From the NCBI GenBank assembly GCA_028673005.1, contig CM054113.1, positions 42,784,117-42,848,116 on the forward strand: 64,000 bases of DNA, read 5' to 3'. The notes below the pieces were generated by a model. That model made no database searches. It was not told the origin of the DNA and saw only the letters and a program-made list of their open reading frames with translations. Source of the DNA: Tanypteryx hageni. Its lineage: Eukaryota > Arthropoda > Insecta > Odonata > Petaluridae. Positions 33,003 through 47,600 of this stretch are shown here, piece by piece. Position numbers and translations under genes: made by a program. The first letter of the stretch is position 1, and each line of letters begins with the position of its first letter.

Positions 33003-35654
33003 TAAGTCAATTCAGCCCATTCAGGTAGACTATTTTATTTTATGTGTATTAGAGACGAATTAGTTCAATCAGTTATAGTATATTTATCATTTATGACATT
33101 CTTTGTTACAATAGTAATTCTCTTGGTGACTAGGTATATGACGTAACAGATGAAGTGAAATGAACAGTTATGTCATCCCCATAAGAAAAAAAATTGAACT
33201 ACTTTTCCCCAAATCAACCTAAATGAGTTAAAAAGAACCCTCACAGTAAGATTTCCCTTTTCTTAATCCAAGTTATTCAGCAGCACGAAGTTAAGTAGGC
33301 CATATGCGAATTAATAATCGCAGTAAACTCTCCAACGTGATAATTCCATTTCTTAGAAAATTATGATAAGTTCTACCGCACTATGAGTCAACTTCGTATA
33401 GCAGAAGACACCTGTAGGTTGAGCCTTTTCCACTTATCCAACATTCTCTGTTGAAACCTTAATAGCATCAAGAGTCCCAAGGTGGAGTTGACTTTTCATA
33501 GAGGACACCGAAGGAGCTTTTTGGAAGAGAAAGTGGACGTAATATTACGGTGAGGGATGTGGCGAGCGAGTGGCCAGAGGGTTTTATCCACGAATTACGC
33601 CTAATCGACGCCAATGCAGAGGGATCTCGAAATTCAAGGACACTTTCACGTTTGGAACGTCGTTGGGAAACGCTGAGCGACTTTCCACAAATGTCTGGTT
33701 ATACAGAAGTGAATATGGATGTGGCAATCCAGAGGCATTCTTCCAGGTGTTGATTCCCTCAACCAATCGATTTTACGGTGAACACCGACTTCAAAAGAAA
33801 TCCCTGGAGCAGAATTACTCTTTCGGAGAAGAATAAAACACTATATTGTGTGATTGATGAGGTAGCTCTGTTGAGTCCTGAATGAAAAATGACACCACAC
33901 GGCGAGACTATATTGAGTCAAGCGTTAAGTGTTGTGATCTGAATTAAAAAGGGACGAACGTAATCATTCCTCGAAGTAAAAATTCCATATAGTTTCATCT
34001 AAAGCTGTTGGATGAATCGATGTCATTTACGATGTTGGCAAGAACAAGAGTTGTAATTCGAACATATGCCTATATTGTTTTTATGAAATAGAAACTTAAA
34101 TTTACGAGATTTTTTAATTAGTTTTCGAATTATAAAATATTTTCCAATTCAATAATGTAAAAGAGTTGAAATTTTTGTGAAAAGGTTTTAAATCGGGAAA
34201 TTAAAAAAATAATTTCTATTTAAAAGTTAATTCTCGTACATATATGGGGTTTCAGTTATATGTTGCCCCATTACACATTTTCCTACACTTACGTATCTGA
34301 AACTTTGGGGAAAAAAGTAAAAATTCCCCGCGCTTCGTCTCGTAAGCGTCCGAGTCAGAATCGATAACAATTTTCTCCTCCCTCTCTAAATTAGACATTT
34401 ACGCTTCAGTGTCATTTGTATAAATAAGAAGATGTAAACAAAGATAAAAGTAAAAGGAAAAGTTTAAGTAATTAGTAGAATTACAGGAGAAAAATACGAA
34501 TATTCTCACCAACGAAAATACTCTTAGTCAACTGACACAGTTTTGAGATCAGAAAACAAATGAAGAACAACATAACGCTAAAAGCTTTGGAGTTCGATAT
34601 CCCATCCACAGATAGTGTTATTGATAACTCTTGAGCATTAAGTTGCATAGGTGAAGTCTACGTTCCTACGGTCCCTAACCCCCCTATTTTACATTATTCT
34701 TATGGGAGAAAATTCCCCGTTAGAAGTTCTTTCGATGTACCTTGCACTGTTGTGGTCCCCAACCCCAACGTATAACGGGCACCTCCTATAGAATTTACTA
34801 CCAAAGACATGAAAACAACGAAGAATGTAAGCGGAGAATCGGATTCAATCAAGAATAATCACGGATCTGTCCAAGGACAGACTTCCTATGATGACGATTT
34901 ACTATTCATTAAATCAAAGCGACGATGAAATCAATCTAAAATTGCGTTGAATTTAAAATTTTCTCGCGTATAGATGTTTTTCTCTTAAAGAGGTCATTCA
35001 TCGCTCAATTCGTCACGGGCGTGGATTTCAAAAATCTCAGCAGAAAAATTTATGGGCGAATCGATCGGACGAATCTAAATCTTCGTTTCCCTAAAAAAAA
35101 TTAATCAAGTCCTTGAAGGCCGCCTGAACAAGTGGAACTTTATGCGTAGAACACTGCCAATAGAGCGCTCTGCTCTCAATTCCCCGTCTGGAAGGATGCC
35201 GACCAGATTAGAGCGGAATCGGAGCAACGCCTTGAACAGCTGACAAACCATTAGCGTAGCCTCGCACATGAAACCCGGTCTGGTAGGAAAAACAAAAATA
35301 ATACATCGCCGCAACATGACTAGCTCTCAAATAATTGCGATATCTACTAAACGATCGCATTTCGCGCGAACCTTTTTGCCCGTGAAATTTCCGCTTTCTC
35401 CAAAGATCCGAACGACTGCCGCGAAGGAAAAAAGGTTCGAGCAAAATTAGTTCGGGTGACAAATTCTTGCCGAATCCATTTCCTGCGCCAGCTACTCTAG
35501 GAGCATGCGATGGCGAGTAGTTTATGTGACGTGTCGATGCCACTGGATACATTTGGGATGAAAATAAAAATTAAAAGGCGAACTGGCGGAAATTTGTGTT
35601 AAATAGAAGCAAAATACATCATGCAATTTTTAGTTAACAATATTAGCTTGACAG

Positions 35655-35708
<54 letters not shown>

Positions 35709-36854
35709 TAGTAGATGGTGCTTGCATACTGCAAGCATTTCATCACACCTTGAAAAAACATTCATTTTTCAGAGATATTTCATCATGAGAAAAATTTCTT
35801 TAATTCTTAACATTTCTCCTCTGGACCGGTTTTGGATTTTTCATTATGTAACAATAATGGAGTAAAACAATCACTAATTTTTGCAATTTAAGGAATACTA
35901 TACTTTTCCCCCATAGGGTTAATAATGCTACATATTTCTGCCAAATTTTAAATTTATAGCACTATTATAAGTGAAATAACATTTATCTAATTGTTTAAAT
36001 TTAAATAATTTTTAAAGGGCGCAATAACGATTTCATGGATGCAATGAAATATTTATTCGTTTATATATATTAAACTCTAAATAATATAAAAATTTCAGCT
36101 CCCTAACTTGCAGAGTAAAGTCTAAAAGTTTACCTATTTGTTTAAACTTTAAGAATTTTTAACTGCCAAACAAATTGAAATATCAAAATTTCTATAATCC
36201 CTATTTCGTTTTTTAAAAATCCTACCTCTAAAAAAAATTCGAATCTCCAGCTCATCTGGAAGTGCCTAAACATTAGTATCCTCCTATATGTATGTTATAT
36301 GTATGTTATATCCTCCTCTGTAAGGAACGTCTATATATAATGATAGCGATATATCTATTCTCTGACGTAATAGCCATCTATCCAAATTCCAACTATAATA
36401 TCTCGATGCTACTTTAAAAAAATGAAAATATTGAATTGAAAATATTCGTGTACAATATTCTCAAAATAACAATCGAATTATGCGTTTCGAAATACTTTAG
36501 GCGGGTTTTTCGATTTTTCTCAAAACAATTTAAAGATATTCAAAATTTTTTCATGAATTGCGACTTTGTTACATTTCATATTGTATTCATTTTTGTATCC
36601 AAATCAATTCACTTTTGCATTGCAGGTCGGTAAATTTCCGATTAGCTTACTGCAGTCATTGCTTCATAGCTTCTGCGTTTTTCTTGTCAACTCGATACCG
36701 AAACAGTCTCACAGAGGGAAAGAATTTCAGCGGACTGAAGTTAAACATATATTTCATGCAAAAAACCAGCATGTCGGTCATCTTGAACTATCTTATGGAT
36801 GTAGCGGATGCTCGACAAACTAAGAACATTGTTGTCATAACCTTATATCAAGAT
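33003..36854. other. Non-coding stretch
   Basis: AT-rich sequence with a long TA microsatellite at 35657-35707 and a short tandem ATATGTATGTT pair near 36286-36310. Frames at 33550-33836 and 35105-35552 show no domain. Nothing else recognised. Confidence 0.5.
35657..35707. repeat. (AT)n microsatellite
   Basis: About 25 uninterrupted AT units. Confidence 0.95.
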
Positions 36855-36985
36855 TTCTGAAAGGGCCGGAGAAAAATTCTGCCTTGACCGGGAATCGAAC
36901 ACGGGCCTTCCACTTGCCTGGCGGATATTCTCACAATTGAACTACCAAGGCAGTCTAATTCTGCCACTTCAGAAGAGGCATGTTT
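36855..36985 (-). mobile_element. tRNA-derived SINE, copy 1
   Basis: The minus strand of 36880-36952 folds as a 73-nt tRNA-like cloverleaf. TGCCTTG pairs perfectly with CAAGGCA as the acceptor stem, the A-box region is GGTAGTTCAATTGTGAGAAT, and TCCGC-CAGGCAA-GTGGA forms the anticodon arm. GTTCGATTCCC is the B box, with one mismatch in the T stem. U33 is A and the would-be anticodon is GGC, so it is unlikely to be a working tRNA. About 35 bp after it (TTCTCCGGCCCTTTCAGAAA) and about 45 bp before it are shared with copy 2, which shows a SINE body beyond the tRNA head. Confidence 0.75.
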
Positions 36986-37084
36986 ATCTGGCCATCTCAC
37001 CTTTTTGCATGTTTTCTTTGGGCGTTCATTTGGGGGAAGTACCAATGCCAACTTGGTTGGTCTGACCTCAGCGCGAGAAATACC

Positions 37085-37210
37085 CGAGGCTGAAGCGGGA
37101 GAACTAGTTTGCCTCGGTAGTTCAGTGATTAAAATATCCGCCCGGCAAGTGGAATACCGGGTTCGATTCCCGATTAAGGCATAATTATTTTCCGGCTATT
37201 TCGGAGATTC
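37085..37210 (+). mobile_element. tRNA-derived SINE, copy 2, inverted relative to copy 1
   Basis: Positions 37110-37181 repeat the tRNA-like head: TGCCTCGGTAGTTCAGTGAT, anticodon arm TCCGC-CCGGCAA-GTGGA, and B box GGTTCGATTCCC. The acceptor stem has a C-A mismatch and a G-T wobble. The leader (CTGAAGCGGGAGAACTAG) and trailer (ATTTTCCGGCTATTTCGGAG) align with copy 1. The two copies are head to head with about 100 bp between them. No poly(A) tail or target duplication is obvious. Confidence 0.75.
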
Positions 37211-40200
37211 TATGTCTAGCATATGCCTATCTGCATACAAACTTCATCAGCACTTTAATTTGTGTTTGACATTTTATGTTGCCTAATGTAAGAAGCAGTT
37301 TTCTTGTTCAAAATAGATCCAAAAATTTCCCACGAGTTCCAGCCGTTCAAAATTTTCATATTATTACAGGATATATATAAGAACGATCGCAATGTTACGT
37401 ATTAATAAGAACACAAGATAAAGATTTCCGTAGTATATTTTTATGTAATCTTACTTTCGAAGTGCAATTGAAATTTATATGTACATAGTTATTACATCAA
37501 TTACTCGCGCCGTGAAATTCGTGTGCTCATATTTCGGATTAGACGTAAATAGAAAGGTGTTTTCGATAGTTTCGAAGAGCAAAAATAAATATAATAGTGG
37601 CATGCATCAACAAATATCGCTGCACTTCATACGAAATGAGCAACCATGATAGAAAATTTTTGTTTTTTAAATTTAAAAAAAAATCACAAAAATGACTTCT
37701 TAAGATGGAATCTCACCAAGTAAAGGCCAATACAGTGTTTTTATTATAGTTTCTTTTGAGTACACACTGCTTATTCTTTGAGGATCTTAAGACGTGTCTC
37801 ATACATATTCGCTGGAGTGACTTCAATAAAATTTACTCTGCCGTTTAGCGTTACAAAAATCGCAAATTTCGAAACATTGCAGAAACGAGCACACCCCAGA
37901 CTTGCCAATTGCTGCATTTTCGACCGCGAAAATTGCTGACAGCTCCGGAGTAAATCGATTAGAATAAAAGGTATCGTTAGGCTTATTTTTCTTAAGCGAC
38001 CTCTGCTGACTACCGAACTCAATTACGTAGTGCGTAATCCATTGTTGGCGAGAAGGTAGTAGCCATGGTCTACTCAAGAGGTGGTAAGCCACAGGTTGGC
38101 GATGCAAGGAAGACTGCCCCGGGGATCAAAGAGCGAATAAGGAGAAATTATTTATTCTGACTTTTTTAAGAATAAAAAAACTTTCTAAACTTCTGCTTTT
38201 ATAATTTTCCATAGTTAATACTGTCTGCCATTTTTATGCTGTCCATGCACAATTTTGAAATGCTGAATACTTAGGTTTTAACCGCCAAAATATATATTGG
38301 TCGGGGTTTACAGTCAGATACTAAATTCGTGCGTGACATTACTGGTGGAAAAATTGGTTGAAGCTGTTTTCAATCGCTGAGAACGAAAATCATTCCGTTA
38401 TGGCTTAAGGCATGTCATCATACACCAAAATTTGATCTAAATATTCAACTTGCGGTCACTCCAGGACCACAAAAAATATTACGAAAATCTAATAGGTTAT
38501 TTCCCAAGAAATGTTTCATTTGAATGAAAATGACCATCTTTTCGAGCTCACTATCAATTCACCAATTTTTTCGACGGATAAAAAACACTCCTTGTTAATT
38601 TTGAAAACAATACTATTTACAGATAAAGCGTCATTTATAAATTGTAAGGTTCCACAGGAGGTTGGAAGTTTTCCACGAGAGTCGTGAAGAAAAACCTCCT
38701 TCAAGACGTCTTCATCTCGATATAACCCATCCATCTAAATTATCTTGTCAAACCTTTCTACAATCTCTCGTTCAAAGAGAACATCCAGCAGCGACAAAAA
38801 AAAATATGAAAGTTTATGTTTAACGGAAGGCTTTTGCAATTCTAATGACCGCATCGCCTGCCGGAATCTCACGATGCCCTCGGTAAAAAATAAAAAATAG
38901 GTGGGAAATTCGCGAGCACGAACCGCGCTATCAACGTAACGCCGAAATTCCGTAGGACAACAGCGGCGTACGCTCAACTCCAAACGAAAGAACGTTTTGC
39001 ATGAACACATTGTTGGTCCTTTTTTTAAAAAAGAACGAAGCCGCAACAAGGAGCGTTCAGTCAACTTTTTTCGAGGAGAAATTAACAAGTCGTGCTGACT
39101 CGCGCGCGCAACCTTTTTAAAAGAAACAGACCAACAGCGCTACATCGAGCGTTCGATTTATTGCACATCCATATTCGCGATTTTTTTTTCCAGGTTGGTT
39201 GTTGAGTTTTTTTATTCCACTCTTTCATAAGGATCGCTTGCTCTATTTATACGAGTTGGCGCACGCGCACACGGACGCAATGCTCGCTCTGCTGGTAAAC
39301 GCCCTCGTTGAGAGTGCGTGATCGGTACGCCCTTGTGTTGAATTTTAGCGGGCGAGTCTGTGGCTGGGTGGTATCAAAGGCCACGCTGGTTGCCAAAAAT
39401 AAAAAAAATCACTAAGGCGACGAATGATTCGATGCGAAAGGTAGAGAGAAAACAATCTTTAAGAGTTAATTATTGCGGTTTAGAAGCGCGACCAGATCGC
39501 GACCAACGACATTTTTCCTCATAGAATATCGCACGTGCAGTGCAATTACTCGAACGGGACGCGGTTACTAATGGAGACGAGGCGCGTGTCCCATGACCGA
39601 ATGAAAAAAGCGCAGCGGGAAGAAAATATATGAATTTCGAAAGTACAATTCCTTCGCGGTTGGCAATTTGTCGCTGTAACGTGATGACTTGGATGTTATT
39701 CCATTTGAATAGAAAAAATGGAATTTCCAATTTAGTCGATGATTCCATGAAAAAAATCAGACAAATGATTCTTAGCATTTATTTCACAAAACTATACATT
39801 TTACAACGCAACCTAAAAAATCAATGAATTATTTTTAAAATGATTATGCATTAAGCTAGTTGAACGTTTTTTCAATAATTGAACAACAAATAATTGGACC
39901 GGGCAGAACTTGACATTTGCGCCACTTTTTCTAATTTATTAAGCTTTCTTGTATGGGTCGCTAGCTTGCTGCTTACCACGTCCGTCACACGTTCTTTTAT
40001 TTTCTGATGAACAATTTTCAAGTTTACTCCTTTAATAAAAGAAACAATTATTTTGTCTGTTTTTTTGTCATACAACCCGATTTCAAAATCTGTTTTACAT
40101 TATTTCTGATGACGGATGCTTTTTAGCTTTAATGGACACCTGGGTTTTCCTAAACTTTCACTTTTGGAGATATCTAATTTTTAATTTACTTTTTAACTTA

Positions 40201-41327
40201 AATAATTACTACCGAAAATAATGCGAAACAGATCAGAGATACTAGCGCATACTTTAAATAAGCCAATGAACATTAAAGTAGAACTAAAATTCGTAGGTGC
40301 GGAAAAATATATACCGACAAATGGGAAAAAACCTACGCTAAAAATAAACGAACGTGGGAAGGAGAGACATCAAGATTTGTTGCTCGAAACGCACCGGATG
40401 AAAAGACATGACAGATAGACATTCGATTACACCACGTGAAACAACACCGGGGACCAATTACTACTTCGAATTTTTAATAGATCGCCACGCAGCGATAAAT
40501 TGAAAAACGCTCTTTTTTTATGACCCCAACTTCGATTCATAGAGCCACTTGGAAAGCACAGCACGCGCCTACGCATACTTTTATGCGTTCGACGTTTGTA
40601 ACATACGCCGCCGAGACGAAAATCGCCGATCGCTTCGACGATCGACGCATACCGTACCACATGACTCGCGACGATTTATGCGGTACATTCCTAGAAAACC
40701 TCAGCGCGAAAAAAAGAAACATTACTTGAAAGATTTCCTTAAGAAGTACGTCCGGAGAGGCTATCCATCCAGAGACCCACGTCGACGCTTCTTGTGGACG
40801 AGGGGTTTTCCATATTCACCGAAACTTTTCGAGACGAGACGTCACGCACGCCGAGAAGAACCATCACGGCTGCGCGATCCACGGATAAAGGCGCAGGATT
40901 GTGAGACGTGCCCGGAATTACGCGCCCGCTGTGCGCCGAGGTCCTCTGCTTCCACGAGGGAACGGCACGGAAGGAACTCGAGTAAAAATGTTTCCCCCGT
41001 CGCTATCTGAGAATCATCTTTTCCTATCGATCCGTCTTCTTCATTCCGCCAAGTCCCGCCCACGAAAGCGCTTTTAGACGCTCTAGAGATGGATGCTAAG
41101 ATAAATACTAAATAGTTTCATTATATATGACGTTCGAGACGCTTAAACCGGTAGGTATGCGAATTTCAACGAATTTTTTTTTTTGACCTTCGTTCCTTGG
41201 ATCGCCGGATACTACAACGTGTTTCTCGCCTATTCCCATCACACTACTGTCATTATTCGTCATTCTTCAAATACATCTCCGTTTCGCGATATTTAATTAG
41301 GTTGTAGTCGTTGGAACGCGTAAAGAG
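37211..41327. other. Non-coding stretch, CpG-richer near 40.5-41.0 kb
   Basis: Mostly AT-rich. Positions 40500-41060 are CpG-rich and produce an arginine-rich frame of 153 codons (40549-41010) with no recognisable domain. The 117-codon minus frame at 38735-39088 is also unrecognised. Confidence 0.5.
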
Positions 41328-41617
41328 CAGGGGTCCAAAAACTACGACCCGGCCTCCCATAATTCAATTTCTTGAAGACATGCGTATTCGGGTATTTGCC
41401 AGCAGGAGGTGTCATTAGATATCGCTAATGTAATCTAAACGATATTTTTCGAGCACGGAGATGCAGTATACTTTCAATCTAGGCGTATGACATGACAAAA
41501 CAAAAAATTCTCATAACTAGCTCTTTGAAATCAGTCATTTGCGAAGTCGTATGTGGCTCGCATAGTGGTATATAAAGCCTCATGTGGCCCTTTTAGTGGA
41601 AAATTTGACGAACCCTG
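41328..41617. mobile_element. hAT-like non-autonomous element, diverged
   Basis: The left end is CAGGGGTCCAAAAACTACGA and the right end, reverse-complemented, is CAGGGTTCGTCAAATT. Both also carry GGCC or GACCCGG motifs slightly inside, as in the common hAT-type repeats with GGCCCG near the termini. The flanking 8-mers (GTAAAGAG and TACTAATG) do not match, so the target duplication has decayed or the boundary is off by a few bases. There is no coding capacity. Confidence 0.5.
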
Positions 41618-44600
41618 TACTAATGGATGAGGAAAATTTGTCCGCGGGACGAAAGATCGTCGTGTGTTTTGTCGGGATTCGGAACGTTCGTGAGTCAAGT
41701 TTACGCGAACGCTCCCGCTTGCGAAACGGCTCAAGTAACCTAAAGGAAAACGTAAAAGGAACTCGGTTGATACATTTTGTAGTGATGCTATTGTAAGAGC
41801 TGGTGTGTTGGTAATTAATTACGGCGGCACTTTCCGCACGAATTTGCGTGGAAATCTTCCGAAGAAATTAAAGTGTTCGTAAATACTTTCCTTATTCCTC
41901 AGCTGATGAAGCAAATTAAACACATTCGTCGTCGTAGCTCCTAACCATTGATTTATGGAAGTAGAAGATTTAATCTATTTTCAAAGTTTTAAACAAATAT
42001 TTAGTTTTATTGTCAAACCAGCGTGTCAGGATTTTAATTCTCCTTTGACTTTTTATTACATTAATTGAAATATTGGCCAAAATAATGCTTGCCTTGTGAT
42101 ACCTTTATCAAATCTACAACTAGCTTAGCTAAATTCCCGAGACAAGTTAATAATAATGTTGGTAAATTTCCAAAACTACGGAGGAAAAACTATGCAAGTT
42201 ATTTAAAATAATTATTAAGTAATTCCTATTGTCTTACTTTAAATTATATGCATTAAAATCCAATAAAACGCAAACAATATGCTTTGATTTTAGCATTTAT
42301 TTTCTGTCACTCCTATTAAGAAATAAATCGGACAGGTCATTGAGAACTGTATTCAGGTATACGAGTAAGCTGCTATTCGCTATTATGACTCCATGAATAT
42401 TTTCTCATTGTGAAAGCCGTAAACAAAAATGATGAGGTTTGTACACATCTTTGCCACGATTTATCAGTTAGTGAAATAATTCAAATTAAGCCTCATTAAT
42501 TACTACGTTAAAACAGTTCAAGATTTATCAAGCAAAAAATTTATTCTACGCCAATTCCTCATCCCAAACTCACGTCATAATTCTCTTCCCATTACTTCGT
42601 AATATCGAACAACTTTCATTCGAGCCATACGTTCACCTCATTACCCTCCGCCTCCAACTTTATCTTTATTTGAGTAACATGGCGAAACGCTTTTAAGCCT
42701 TAACGAACCGCATCATCCGGCAACGGATAAATTACCTCCTTCCCTCTCTCCACCCTTCACTCCATACCTCCGCTCATACACAATACTCATTTCCAAATCA
42801 TTCTCCACTATCCCATTCCTTTTCCACATACGCTCCATAAAGAAATCCTTTCTCCCCTTCTCTCTCTCTCACACACATTCCCTTCTATTCACCAAAACCA
42901 ATCCTCTCCCGAGTTCGCTTCGGATGGTGTTTTTTTGAGTTCGATCTCGATCAATCAGCGTGGACCTATTTGCGGTGATTGCACCTCTCACTCTTTTTCT
43001 TTCCCTCTCGTCGAGGCAATCGCCTCTTTCCCACTCCCACGCATCCCGACTCCCAATGCCCATCAATAAAACTCTCTCCCTCTCTATCAGGAGGAAGTTA
43101 ATTAAGGTCGAACGCATTGGGTGGAAAGGGGAGGGAGAGTAGAAAACATTCCGGTGCCGTATTATGAAAACCCCGTGGATTACGTAGATGCTGAAAGGTG
43201 ATCGTACCGCTTCGGCCATCTTTTACAGCTTTTCGCAATGTTTATTGAAGTAGTTCCATATACATAACATCCGCCAGGTTAAAATAATTTCTTCTGTCTG
43301 TTTATGATTTGCATAAATATCGTAGTTAAAATGTTGCGTTATGCTACTTTCCTACTGTGTGACAACCGCAACTTGGCAATCCGAACGCAAGTGGAACAAA
43401 CAGAATTGATAGCTCCAGACGATTATTCGCGATCTATTACATAAATCATTCGCTCTAAAGAGCATGGCAAGAGAGAGAGAGAGAGATGCTTTTACACAAC
43501 ACTGATAATAAAAGGCAAGTCCACGCAGAGCATTTAAATGAGGATACTGCAGGAACGAGACGCATTGGCGAGCGAACTGCACTAATGGTATTGCGCTTAT
43601 TCAATATCTATAAATCATAACATTTAGTCCTCGCGGCTTTTTACACGATAACTGCACGAAACATTCTTTGTCAATAACATTTTTCATTGATCTGACATAA
43701 GACTAATAATAAAAATCAACCAAATAAATGTTTAATGCATCGGTAACGATTATTGGGAATGACAATCAACGTCAACTAATTGAAATACTTTTCAAAAGAT
43801 TAATGATAAGATGATATATCAATAAAGATATGTAAATCTATTGGCGTCGATAAAGACTCACGATCGGGAAATCTTCAAATGGGTATCTTAAGAATCTCCT
43901 GAAAAAAACAAGCGCGCTTTACTTTCGCCTCTCGACATCACCCACAGCCAAACCTATCTCCTCCTCCCTTCTCTCCTCCTTTCCTCCCATTCCCCGCTTC
44001 CTCCTACTCCCTTTGGCAACCACTTCTGATCCAGTTACTCTTTTGCCTTCGCGATTTTTCCCTCCGTCAACTCCGCGCTCGGCGTCCCGCTTTCGACACT
44101 TTCCCATTCCTCTTAAATTCGTTTTTTTGCTCTCCTCCGTCCATTTTCGCCTTTCGCAACCCTCGCTCCCTTATTCGATCCAAATCGTATAATTGTGTGC
44201 GTCCTCTCGTACGGTCTCTGACTCTTCATGAACCCATTCCCATCACGTCAAAATCGATGCCGAAACGTCGCGCGGATCGTCCAGAGTACCTCGATCTCTG
44301 CATCCCCCACCCACACCCTCGCGCACACACACATACGCACGTCCGCGAGCACACACTAACTTCTTTTTTTTCAAAAGCCTTCCGCTGACTCGTGCAAAAC
44401 ATTTGGGCCAATTAAGCGAGCGGAAAACGGCAAAAGCACAGAGAAAGAGGGATATTTCTATTCTCCGCGGTTATCCGCTCTGATTATGAAGGAGTTTGTT
44501 AAACTAGGGTACCGCATGCAAAAAACAGCATGCCTCTCGACTGGGAGATTTTTGTTTACTTTCCATTTTTCGAGATCGGGAGCGTTTTATTTATCCTCCG

Positions 44601-47600
44601 CACCGGTGCTGAATGCCGATTTTCGCCAATAAAAAATACGCCGACCTATTCCGAGGTCGGTGGTTGAATGCTGTTGCGAAAACGGGCGCGGAATAATGAA
44701 GCGTCCTATTTGTAAATGGTTGAAATAAAAACGTGTCGCTAATGTCAATGAAAGAACAAGTTTGTCTTTAAATATTTGTAATTAAAGCAACTACTTTTGA
44801 GCTAGTTCTTTTGAGTATACATTTTTCTAATGGCGTATTAAAAATTAAAATAAACATCTCTATCGAATTTTCTTCATCGAAAGATTTAATATTTCAAGGA
44901 CCTGTGCGTCATCAACTAGACTCGTGTAATTGTAGAGCCACGTTGCTTTTTATTGGTTTCGTTAATTCTAATCCCTCGCCGAATAATTATCATAACTAGA
45001 ATAATTTCAATTCAGGTAAGGTTTATTTAAGCATAAGCTTTTCAGTACCGAACAAAGTTTTCCATAGAAATAACACACGGCTCAAAATTCCTAAATATAT
45101 ACTATTATTCAATTTTTCGGGTGTCATAGTGAAGAGATGAATACAATTTGATGCTGATGTGTGCTGTTCCTCTCGATGTTTAAAAATTTCAACAAGGAAA
45201 AGGATTTCTATTTTCATTAATTATTCCTAAAAATAGGAAACGGAAAAGCTTTCATGCAAATGCTGTCTTTCTTTGGGGTGTCTTGATTTATAATTGTATA
45301 TGACATAATTGGGAAAAAATTATGAACTTTAACTCGTCCATGCAAAAGCAATAAATATAATCATATTTCGCCACATGAAGCGGAAAAAATACAATTAAAA
45401 GTTAAGATAACTGTTATAACCGTCCTAATAAATATGGAAAAACGTGCCATCGAATGGCGTGCTTTACGGTGAAATACTTTGAAGGGCTGTAAATCTATGA
45501 CACGCCTCGTGAAAGCAAGCCGCATTAATAATTGTTTAACATTTGATGGCCAAACAAACTGAACGCACAACCAGTTTAATAAGATAATTATTCTTCATGG
45601 AAGATAAGAGAATAAAATTAGTAACCCATGAGTTACGAACGAGTTAATTAGTAATACCCGACACGTCGTTTAACCCTTACGTGGCTGCTATCTTTCAACT
45701 GGTCTCTTGTAGAGCACGAAGTCGCTCGTCTTTCGCATTTAAGCCACATATATCTCTTTTTGCAACTGTAAACGAGCAAGAAAAATGGTGAAAATGAGAT
45801 GAAAATGTTGACAGATGACGAAATGGTGAGAATAATGTGAGTTAAAATAATGAAAAACTTTCGCAGAATTTCTCAACGTTTTTCCCACACCCTATGAAAA
45901 GCCTCTAAAATTAATCTAGGCGATAAAACCGAAAAAATACCGTGGAAAATACAGGAATACAATTAAAAACGAATCGTAAATGTAATATTTTCTTCGTAAG
46001 TTGTGTTTCTCTAAAAAATCATGTGATTTATATGAGTTGGTAAGGTATTCGGAAAAGAACAGCATGAGATACTATAGTGTGGCAAGAAACATCCTCTGAG
46101 ATTATATAAGCTAACTATCTCTATGAAAAAAACTTCTTGCGTCATTAAAACAATAATGAAGAGGAATTTTCTAACGAGGACTTAACTGCCCGTTCCTTTT
46201 AAGGAAGAAATTGTGATTTTTTAAATTGCAAACGTATCCACCCAGTTGCAATTTCAGCTTTTTATTCCATTTAATTTTGCTGGGATAAACAAACTACAGT
46301 TTATTTAGCTATTGATATCCTACAAAAATTCTTAGCACTGAGTGTCTATTAAAATTTTGATCGCAAAGCTATTAAAAACCGTTTTAGTGCATTTTCATTC
46401 AATCATTTCAGACGGAAGATTTCTAAACGAATTGACTTTTCAGTCGTTTTAAAAACTCGGATAGTTTTGTACTAGGTTCGATTTCACATTTAGTTTAAAC
46501 ATGTACAAAACCTTGATTCACAAAGTAATAAATACAGAACATCCTTATCTTATTCTTTATTTCATTATTCTTCGCAAAAACCTAATAAATTCAGGTAAGG
46601 TACTGAACACAGTTCTCCACGGAGCTGAATGAAAACAAAGCAAAGTATCATACAATCCTTATGAAAAATTGAAAAAACGATATATTTTTCATTCTGTAAA
46701 CGATGGCGATTTGAAAAGTGAAAGCAAATTTGCATTGCGATAACTTGACATGAAATCAAACCATCTGTGCGTTGGACTCGAGTTCTATCCGAAACAGTCA
46801 TTTAAAATACAAAAAATCCACCGGGAGGAGACAACGTCCCACCCTTCCCCCTTCCGATTACATCTGAACTTAACCTTCGAGGATGCTGGGCACGAAATTA
46901 GAAAGCCTTAGGGCCTTATGCACTGCAAATATTTGCCCGAATCTTTAAATTATACTTTCCGAAGGTTGCCCCCGCTTAACGTTAATAAATATTGCCATTC
47001 AAGGTTATCTTTCTCGATATAGTTGCAGAACTCTCTCCTTGGCTCGAACAACGCGGAGAGAACTGGATCAAATCTGCGAGAAAAATCATAAATGTTGACT
47101 TTGGCGGAGGAGCGATAAATAAAATATTTTGATACAATATCCTAAATCGTATGCAACCATATTATCGCAACATGATTTCACGCATCCTTAGCAGCTGTTC
47201 AATTAGCGCTTAACACATTTGCGCACATTATGACTAACGCGCACGTATTGGATTTTCGATTGTGTTCAATGAACTCGCTCCGTCTGCACGAGGTAACAAC
47301 CTAAAAAAAACTTAACTAAATATTCCGAAGAATTTCGAACGCAACCTCTTTTAAGGAACAAGTGCAAGAAAAGGCAAAGGAACGCAGTTCGACTCGGCAA
47401 CCCAATGAATTATGCCGCTGGAGGCGGATTGAGTGGACAGAATGGGAATGAAGGAGACCGAAGACGTACGCTTCGCAACTCGCCCTCTCGTCCACCCTCC
47501 CCTCCGCCCTGTCCCACAACGAGTCGTGGACAGCTTTCGAGATGGCGGGAAAAACTCAAAAAAAAATGACGAGACGTCTCCAGGAGCAAAAAAATACAAT

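Noticed and set aside
36880..36952. Functional tRNA gene on the minus strand
   Set aside because: The anticodon loop lacks U33 and the T stem has a mismatch. A second inverted copy shares sequence outside the tRNA part, so a SINE fits better.
40549..41010. 153-codon arginine-rich plus frame
   Set aside because: A CpG-rich segment explains the arginine content; no recognisable domain.
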